From Aplidium turbinatum (lineage: Eukaryota; Chordata; Ascidiacea; Aplousobranchia; Polyclinidae): DNA of 64,000 nucleotides. Positions 57,918 through 64,000 of the stretch are shown here, one piece after another. The position numbers were made by a program, and so were the translations under genes. The notes under the pieces were generated by a model. It searched no databases. It saw only the letters and a list, made by a program, of their open reading frames with translations, and was not told the DNA's origin. The stretch is from the NCBI GenBank assembly GCA_918807975.1, contig OU964932.1, positions 1,488,001 to 1,552,000 of the forward strand, written 5' to 3'. How positions within the stretch are numbered: the first letter of the stretch is position 1; the number at the start of each line of letters is the position of its first letter.

Positions 57918-59485
57918 TGATATTGTAATGCTGCATTTCTTGAGCTGTGCTATCTGAAGAATACAATTTCATGGCTTTTGCACAATGAAATTTATTCAAT
58001 TGTAAAGAAACTGCATCATGCATACACTACATCAATAAATCCAAACAGGCAATGTGAGTCTTAGTTAACACAATTTCCGCAAAGGCAGTTGTGCATCTTC
58101 ATTGTGTTGATAAACGACATTTTCTAAGATTTGGTACGGTATCTTTCTTCGATCCTCCTCCACCACTTGAATATAGTTTTGCGGATTTTTTTCTTGCTTT
58201 GCTAGATGAAGAAAGTCGGACACCAGTTTTACCCCTCTGCTGAATCATTACAGACTCTGAGTGCACTTGCACAAGTACAAAAAACATTTTGCTACTGGCA
58301 TTTGCATAGGAGCACAATGACAATGAGTTATCATTAACAATGTCTGGCAGCTGTGGCTTACTGTAGGGTCATTCCATGCCAAATGAGCAAATTTTTTGGA
58401 AAAATTACACCACATGTCATAAATTTTATTGAAATTTGGCATACTTGTAGATGTCAAGGAAATATGAAGAAAGCAAAAAAAAATTGAAAAATTTTAAACA
58501 TTGGTGGAGTTGTGGTCATTCGAAAAATCACCATTTTTGCCTGTTCCGCTTCAGTGATTTTGTCCAACTTCTTGTTATATTTCTAATTTCTTAACTTACA
58601 ATCATACAAAATGGCTGAAAATTGCTAGACAGATATTTTAAGACCCAAGGAATTCAAAAATATATATTAAAAAGTCGTCAGAAAGATACTTGATGTGATT
58701 ATAGAGGTTTCAACTTGATACATGCATTTTTCGGAGGCCAAACTTTGGGGTCCTAAAAAAAAATGGGTATAAAAATTAAGAACTGAAATTCATATGTTTT
58801 ATACTTATATCAATACTCTTTCATGTCAAATAAAAAATATGAATTAATTTTGATAACTATTATAATAAAAACTAAATTTTTTGACTTGCAAATTTTGTAC
58901 TTTTTTACACTCATTGTTCAAGATTTTTGTCTATGACATCACAATTCACATTATTGCTTGTTGATGACATCACAATTTACATATTGTTTGTCATGACAAT
59001 TGTTATGTAGCTCATGAATGAATTGAATACTGGTAATGCACTTAGGTTTAGTGTTGTAGGCCATGCACCATAGTAGTGGTAACTTGTAGAGGTAATTACA
59101 GTACTCTTTTAACTGTGATTTCAATTTTAGGTTGTCCTAAGTATTAGCAATGTATTATTCCTAACATGCTCGACAGATCTTGCAACCAGGAAATATACTT
59201 TTCCTACTGTTCAAGTGTTCAAAGCCCATCTATCTGCTTGAAGCAGAGAAATGTCAATGTTCATCTGTTTCTGCAATTCCACCAATGTCCACAAACCCAC
59301 TGCTTCTGGCAAATTGAATTTTATGGCACAATTTGCCAATTTTTTTCCAATGCCGCGTAGCTGTGATGAATAATTGTGTTATTGTAATTAAAACAATGAA
59401 AACTATCAATACTACAAAAAAGTGCTCAATGCTAAGCAAAAAAGCAAAGCAGAGCAAATTAAATCAAATATAGTTATTACTATCT

Positions 59486-59535
59486 GAAGCCTTTACAAAT
59501 TGTTTCACCTAACGGATCATCAGAAGGTCTGCAAA
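59486..59535 (-). ncRNA. Hammerhead-like ribozyme, left palindrome arm
   Basis: On the minus strand: CCTT|CTGATGA, TCC-GTTA-GGT, GAAAC, a 5-nt loop, GTA cleavage triplet, then AAGG closing stem I. Mirror image of 60510-60553. Confidence 0.55.
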
Positions 59536-60509
59536 AACATGCAAAAAAAGTAATGAATCGATAATTCCTGAAAAGATATTAAATATTACAACTGTAATTT
59601 AATCTGCAAAAAAAACCCTTTAAACCTGTACTTCCTGAAATGATATTAAATATTATAACCGTAATCCAATCTGCAGAAAAAAAACCTCAGAATTACTAAG
59701 GGCTACCTCCATCCATTACTACAAAGTTTCAATTAATTTGTCCATCTGGAAACCAAGCAACTTGATGGCAACCTCTATGACATCACAAAAAAGCAAAATG
59801 CAGTTTGATGATCAATGCAACCTGTAGTAATCTGAACAAAATAAATGGAAATTGTTTGTTTAAAAACCTGTAAAAATTAAATGAGATTTATAACCTGTAA
59901 GAATCAAATGAAATTTAATTTTTTCAAAATTATAACCTGTGAAAATCACAAAGAATTGTGATGATGTAACCTGTAGTAACCTGAACAAATGAAATAAAAT
60001 CATGAATTGAAATCATTTAATTTTCACAGGTTTAGAAACAGATTTCATTTCATTTGTTCAGGTTACTACAGGTTACATCATCACAATTCTTTGTGATTTT
60101 CACAGGTTATAATTTTGAAAAAATTAAATTTCATTTGATTCTTACAGGTTATAAATCTCATTTAATTTTTACAGGTTTTTAAACAAACAATTTCCATTTA
60201 TTTTGTTCAGATTATTACAGGTTGCATTGATCATCAAACTGCATTTTGCTTTTTTGTGATGTCATAGAGGTTGCCATCAAGTTGCTTGGTTTCCAGATGG
60301 ACAAATTAATTGAAACTTTGTAGTAATGGATGAAGGTAGCCCTTAGTAATTCTGAGGGTTTTTTTCTGCAGATTGGATTACGGTTATAATATTTAATATC
60401 TTTTCAGGAAGTACAGGTTTAAAGGTTTTTTTGCAGATTAAATTACAGTTGTAATATTTAGTATCTTTTCAGGAATTATCGATTCATTACTTTTTTTGCA
60501 TGCTTTTGC

Positions 60510-60553
60510 AGACCTTCTGATGATCCGTTAGGTGAAACAATTTGTAAAGGCTT
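60510..60553 (+). ncRNA. Hammerhead-like ribozyme, right palindrome arm
   Basis: ACCTT|CTGATGA, TCC-GTTA-GGT, GAAAC, AATTT, GTA | AAGG. Stem I CCTT/AAGG pairs fully. Stem II has two G-C pairs only. Core bases are all present. Confidence 0.55.
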
Positions 60554-61705
60554 CAGATAGTAATAACTATATTTGTGTTATTGTAATTAAGTAAAACTAA
60601 TGTAGTACTAATAGGACAACCTAAAATTGAACACCAAACGTAAGTGCATTATCAGTATTCAATTCATTCATGAGCTACATCACAATGTCATGACAAACAA
60701 TATGTAAATTGTGATGTCATAAACAAACATCTTGAACAATGAATGTAAAAAAATACAAAATTTGCAAGTCAAAAAATTTAGTTTTTATCATAGTAGTTAT
60801 CAAAATTAACTCATATTTTTTATTTGACATGAAAGAGTATTGATATAAGTATAAAATATGTGAATTTCAGTTCTTAATTTTTATACCCATTTTTTTTTGG
60901 CCCCCAAAGTTTGGCCTCCGAAAAATGCATGTAGAAAATTGAAACCTTTATAATCATATCAAGAAGTTCTCTATTAACTTTTTAACATACATTTTTGGAT
61001 TCCTTGGGTCTTAAAATATCTGTCTAGCAATTTTCAGCCATTTTGTTTGATCACAGGTTGAGAAATTAGAAATATAGTAAGAAATTGGACAAAATCACTG
61101 AAGCGGAACGAGCAAAAATGGTGATTTTTCTAATGACCATAATTTTACTAATATTTAAAATTTTTTTTGCATTCTTAATATTTCTTTGACATCTACAAGT
61201 ATGCCAAATTTCAATAAAATCTATGACATGTGGTGTAACCCATTTGCTCATTTGGCATGGAATGACCCTGTATCCATTACCAAACCTGTTTGTAACCTGG
61301 CCATGGAAACTTGCATTTAAACGCAGCAGAGTTCCAGCCAAAGCTTCCTTTTCATCCATAATGACTTGTTTGTCCCATAGAACTAAGGGGATCAGCTCCC
61401 TAGTTACATACCATGTGTGCCTACCTAAAGCTTTTAAAGCAGCAACACTGATAATTTTGTCTACTGCATCATAGCTTTTGATGTCACTTACCAGTTGCTA
61501 ATCTTCTTGGGGTGCTGATGCAGCAATTGGACAGTTGAACCACCATCCATTAAATACAAAAGTCAACAAATCGCTCTAATTTTTGTATTTGTGACTTGGA
61601 AATGATTCCTTGTGGTAGAAAGTCTTGCAGCATTACCATCTTATAGCAATAGAGCTGCTTTCCCATCTACCTTGCTCGATGGACTGCACCACATTTTCCA
61701 ATATG

Positions 61706-61905
61706 TTTTCTGCATGCTAGGCAGAGAAGTGGTTTGTCTAGCTTTATTTGAAGAAAAATGCATGCAGCAGAGAGATGGAATGGAAAAACAAGAAAAATTT
61801 AAAACAACAACACCCAAAACTTTTTTCAAGCCATCTCTCTGCTGCATGCATTTTTCTTCAAATAAAGCTAGACAAACCACTTCTCTGCCTAGCATGCAGA
61901 AAACA
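61706..61905. repeat. Hairpin at centre of gene duplication
   Basis: CTAGGCAGAGAAGTGGTTTG and GAAAAATGCATGCAGCAGAG blocks return inverted within 200 bp. This is the joint between the minus arm and the plus arm. Confidence 0.85.
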
Positions 61906-62226
61906 TACTGGAGAAGTTATACTTTCTCATGTGTGGGAAGTCGAAACGTCAAGATCTCCAGGCATTGAACTATTCAAAAGATTCCGGAACAAAGGATTCG
62001 ATGCAACCCCACACGCTGCAGCTGTACTGCATACCAAAGTTCCTCAAGAGTTGGGAAAATTTGTAACAACTCAAAGCAGAAAAGTGGAAGCACTTATAAA
62101 TTTTGAGAGAGATATGCAAAATTATCAGAGGGGTGATTACAAAGAACTTTTAGACCTGATTGCGGTGTACATTGGAATCAACAGTGGACAGTACAACTTC
62201 ATGAAATGCGTGCAGTCTATCGAGCA

Positions 62227-63600
62227 GGGTCTGCTATAGTGTTGGGCGATATATCGAATTTTCGATACGATACGATATCTTTTCAATATCGATATTTATT
62301 TCAATATCGTTCGATAACTCATAACTGCAAACCCCTACAAAAACATTGCCAAAGCCAAACGGCAAAAGTTGAAATTACCTCGGCAATTGCTGTGAACGTT
62401 TATAACAAAAAAAAATGTACCAAACATGGAAAACGAGAAGCGAAAAATATGCTAGGTTAGTCTATCACGACCTCACTGTTTGATTTGTTGTGATGTAATA
62501 ATACCAAAAGTAGCGATAAAGCGAGCAACGCGATACGCACGCTGTTACGGTAATTCACGTTGAATAACTCAGAGGGAAAAGTAAGTTAATTTTGGGTTGA
62601 TTCAACGTTCGAGTCAGCACAAATCGATTTAATTTTCCCGGCTGGTTATAGTGGTTATATTGCGTAACAACAATGCCCAATAAGAAATTTACGTTTGTTT
62701 TACATTAATTCGACATCTAGCGACGTTGAATTATCATAACGTTAATTGCTCAACCAATTACCGGTAACAAATTAATCGCTCCCTGCGAGAAGATTGCCTC
62801 GACTTAGGTATGCACTAACATAATTTCGGCACAGTTGGGATACTGCGAGCAACACAAAGTCTGTTTGATGAAGAACTAGATGTCAGAATCGGAATCATCA
62901 GATGCTGTATCGGAGGATGAGGTTGTCGTGTCATCACTGGAATCGGACACCTCAAGAGGATCATCGCTTGGCTGTAAATCTACACTGTCTTCGCTGTTCG
63001 CAATGAAGCGTCCACGTTTTGCGGCTTTCGTGCTTTGATACCCATCCACAGTCCACACGCCTCTTTCGCAGAGCTCCATCAGGGTGTTGATTAAGGAGCA
63101 AATCTATGGCTGTGGCATAACGACTGGGAGGAATGTCTAACCCTAACCTTACAAGCGCTCTTGTGGCCTCGGCATTTTTATTGCCGACGCTAATGCGCCA
63201 TTCATGCATCTGCGTCGGCAATCACCTCGGAAATTGCCGACACTAATTTCGAAGACTGAGAAACTCTTTTCTTAATTAGTACAAAAATATCGAAAAGTAT
63301 CGAAATATCGAGTATTTTTTCAAATATCGTATCGTTTTGTTTTTTTCAATATCGCCCAACACTAGTCTGCTACTATTCGGTGAGTCCGATTCGGTGAGTC
63401 TGATTCGGTGAGTTCCTAATTTCTAACCCCTAACCTTAACTCCTAACCCCTAACCCTAAAACGGCAATGATAATTAGGCTACAGTACCCGATAATTTAAA
63501 AAAAAAATTGAAAAAATCCCCCGTTAAGGGATCGGACTCACCGAATCGGACTAACCGAATCGGACTCACCGAATCGGACTCACCGAAACGGGCCATTCCG
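62227..63600. mobile_element. TTCGGTGAG fold-back element split by a hAT
   Basis: GGGTCTGCTA | hAT | then CTACTATTCGGTGAG ... GGGCCATTCCG. The 9-bp duplication is TATCGAGCA / CATCGAGCA (62218-62226, 63601-63609). The inverted paralogue at about 61660-61690 holds the uninterrupted site, CCATCGAGCAAGG. The interior has CCCTAACC-like repeats. Confidence 0.93.
62237..63364. mobile_element. hAT-like element, TAGTGTTGGGCGATAT ends
   Basis: TAGTGTTGGGCGATATATCG and inverse CGCCCAACACTA, with many TATCGAT motifs. The duplication GTCTGCTA (62229-62236, 63365-63372) is a perfect 8 bp. The minus strand (63221-62876) has a coding-like piece, EATRALVRLGLDIPPSRYAT, then KAAKRGRFIANSED and an acidic SDSSDDTTTSSSD tail with a stop. 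It is broken once and I do not recognise it; part of it is also in the element at 51627. Confidence 0.9.
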
Positions 63601-64000
63601 CATCGAGCAAGGTAGATGGGAAAGCAGCTCTATTGCTATAAGATAGTAATGCTGCAAGACTTTCTACCACAAGGAATCATTTCCAAGTCACAAATACAAA
63701 AATTAGAGCGATTTGTTGACTTTTGCTCTTTCGTATTTAATGGATGGTGGTTCAACTGTCCAATTGCTGCATCAGCACCCCGAGAAGATTTGCAACTGGT
63801 AAGTGACATCAAAAAGCTATAGTAGACAAAATTATCAGTGTTGCTGCTTTAAAAGCTTTAGGTAGGCACACATGGTATGTAACTTAGGGAGCTGATCCCC
63901 TTAGTTCTACGGGACAAACAAGTCATTATGGATGAAAAGGAAGCTTTGGCTGGAACTCTGCTGCGTTTAAATGCAAGTTTCCATGGCCAGGTTACAAACA

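Larger units (their letters stand above)
58366..61268. mobile_element. Giant palindromic element 3, 2.9 kb
   Basis: GGGTCATTCCATGCCAAATG to its inverse; the duplication TGTA (58362-58365, 61269-61272) is a perfect 4 bp. Arms mirror around about 59990. Both arms contain the same hammerhead-bearing Penelope repeat (59480-59720 and 60340-60570). The left arm has about 220 bp extra (59165-59385). Confidence 0.9.
57950..61905 (-). pseudogene. TE-like protein gene, minus arm, interrupted
   Basis: Read from 61735 down: a CRKH-type start, RWMGK, a DFLPQG segment, FNCPIAASAP (about 61510-61540), VDKIISVAALKALGRH, DEKEALAGTLLRLNASF (to about 61290), then after the palindrome insertion LPDIVNDNSLSL, MIQQRGKTGVRLSSSSKARK and RKCRLSTQ (58099-58360). 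AATAAA on this strand near 57995 fits a polyadenylation signal. I recall similar multicopy proteins in other invertebrate genomes but cannot name the family. Treated as a fossil: it has a deletion against its partner arm and several breaks. Confidence 0.55.
61880..64000 (+). pseudogene. TE-like protein gene, plus arm, interrupted
   Basis: CLACRKHTGEVILSHVWEV, FKRFRNKGFDATPHAAAVLH, MQNYQRGDYKELLDLIAVYI and FMKCVQSIEQ (61890-62226), then, past a fold-back insertion, RWMGK-type sequence, QKLERFVDFCSFVF, CPIAASAPREDLQLVSDIK and LWYVT-like to the right edge. The CR-H start, RGDYKEL and LAASAP..DLQL blocks resemble a multicopy protein I remember from arthropod and cnidarian genomes; family and function are not known to me. 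The frame has more than one break and leaves the window. Confidence 0.55.

Noticed and set aside
61612-61968. 118-codon frame through the hairpin at 61706-61905
   Set aside because: It reads both arms of an inverted repeat; the protein is an artefact of the hairpin.

Overview
The window is metazoan nuclear DNA: AT-rich, with long GT-AG introns and a very dense, layered load of transposable elements (TEs). Two host genes can be recognised, both on the minus strand. Both proteins look bilaterian-like, and the TE mix (hAT, Tc1/mariner, Penelope-like, several LINE types, fold-back elements) fits a marine invertebrate. An ascidian or another invertebrate deuterostome is possible, but the sequence alone does not settle the species.

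Host gene 1 is a CD36/LIMP-2 (class B scavenger receptor) gene. Six coding exons lie between 16705 and 5540 and give about 262 residues in one continuous phase, from the first transmembrane segment to the NMINGT motif. The C-terminal half lies beyond the left edge. Its introns hold most of the first 17 kb of TEs, including one 7.8-kb intron packed with a Penelope element, a LINE and a 3.2-kb palindrome. Host gene 2 is an uninterrupted 428-codon CCDC6 orthologue at 45853-47139.

The rest is a TE archive. 1-5.3 kb: hAT-type MITE, a hammerhead ribozyme, LINE and Penelope remnants. 7.4-15 kb: fold-back element, Penelope element with a LINE inside it, 3.2-kb palindrome. 15.5-19.5 kb: a LINE with its 5' part inverted, a hAT element, a second palindrome. 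20-24 kb: LINE and hAT remnants, a hAT MITE. 24-26.3 kb and 35.2-41.7 kb: Tc1/mariner copies broken up by LINE, fold-back, hAT and MITE insertions. 26.5-27.3 kb: inverted repeat. 28.4-34.9 kb: Penelope long-repeat pieces and a Penelope element split by a hAT. 41.7-44.4 kb: hAT containing a fold-back element containing a Tc1/mariner copy. 44.6 kb: 16-bp minisatellite. 48-56.6 kb: fold-back and nested hAT elements. 57.4-64 kb: a MITE, then a large head-to-head duplication of a TE-like protein gene, one arm split by a third palindrome and the other by a fold-back element that itself holds a hAT.

The most unusual material is (a) three giant palindromic elements with shared GGGTCATTCC ends and 4-bp target duplications, (b) at least four unrelated fold-back families whose ends carry tandem or spaced short motifs, one with a 9-bp target duplication seen four times, (c) hammerhead-ribozyme motifs tied to the Penelope elements, one carried in mirror image inside a palindrome, and (d) telomere-like TTAGGG-related arrays inside several of these elements. 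Target duplications, and one empty-site paralogue in the window itself, allow the order of insertions to be read.
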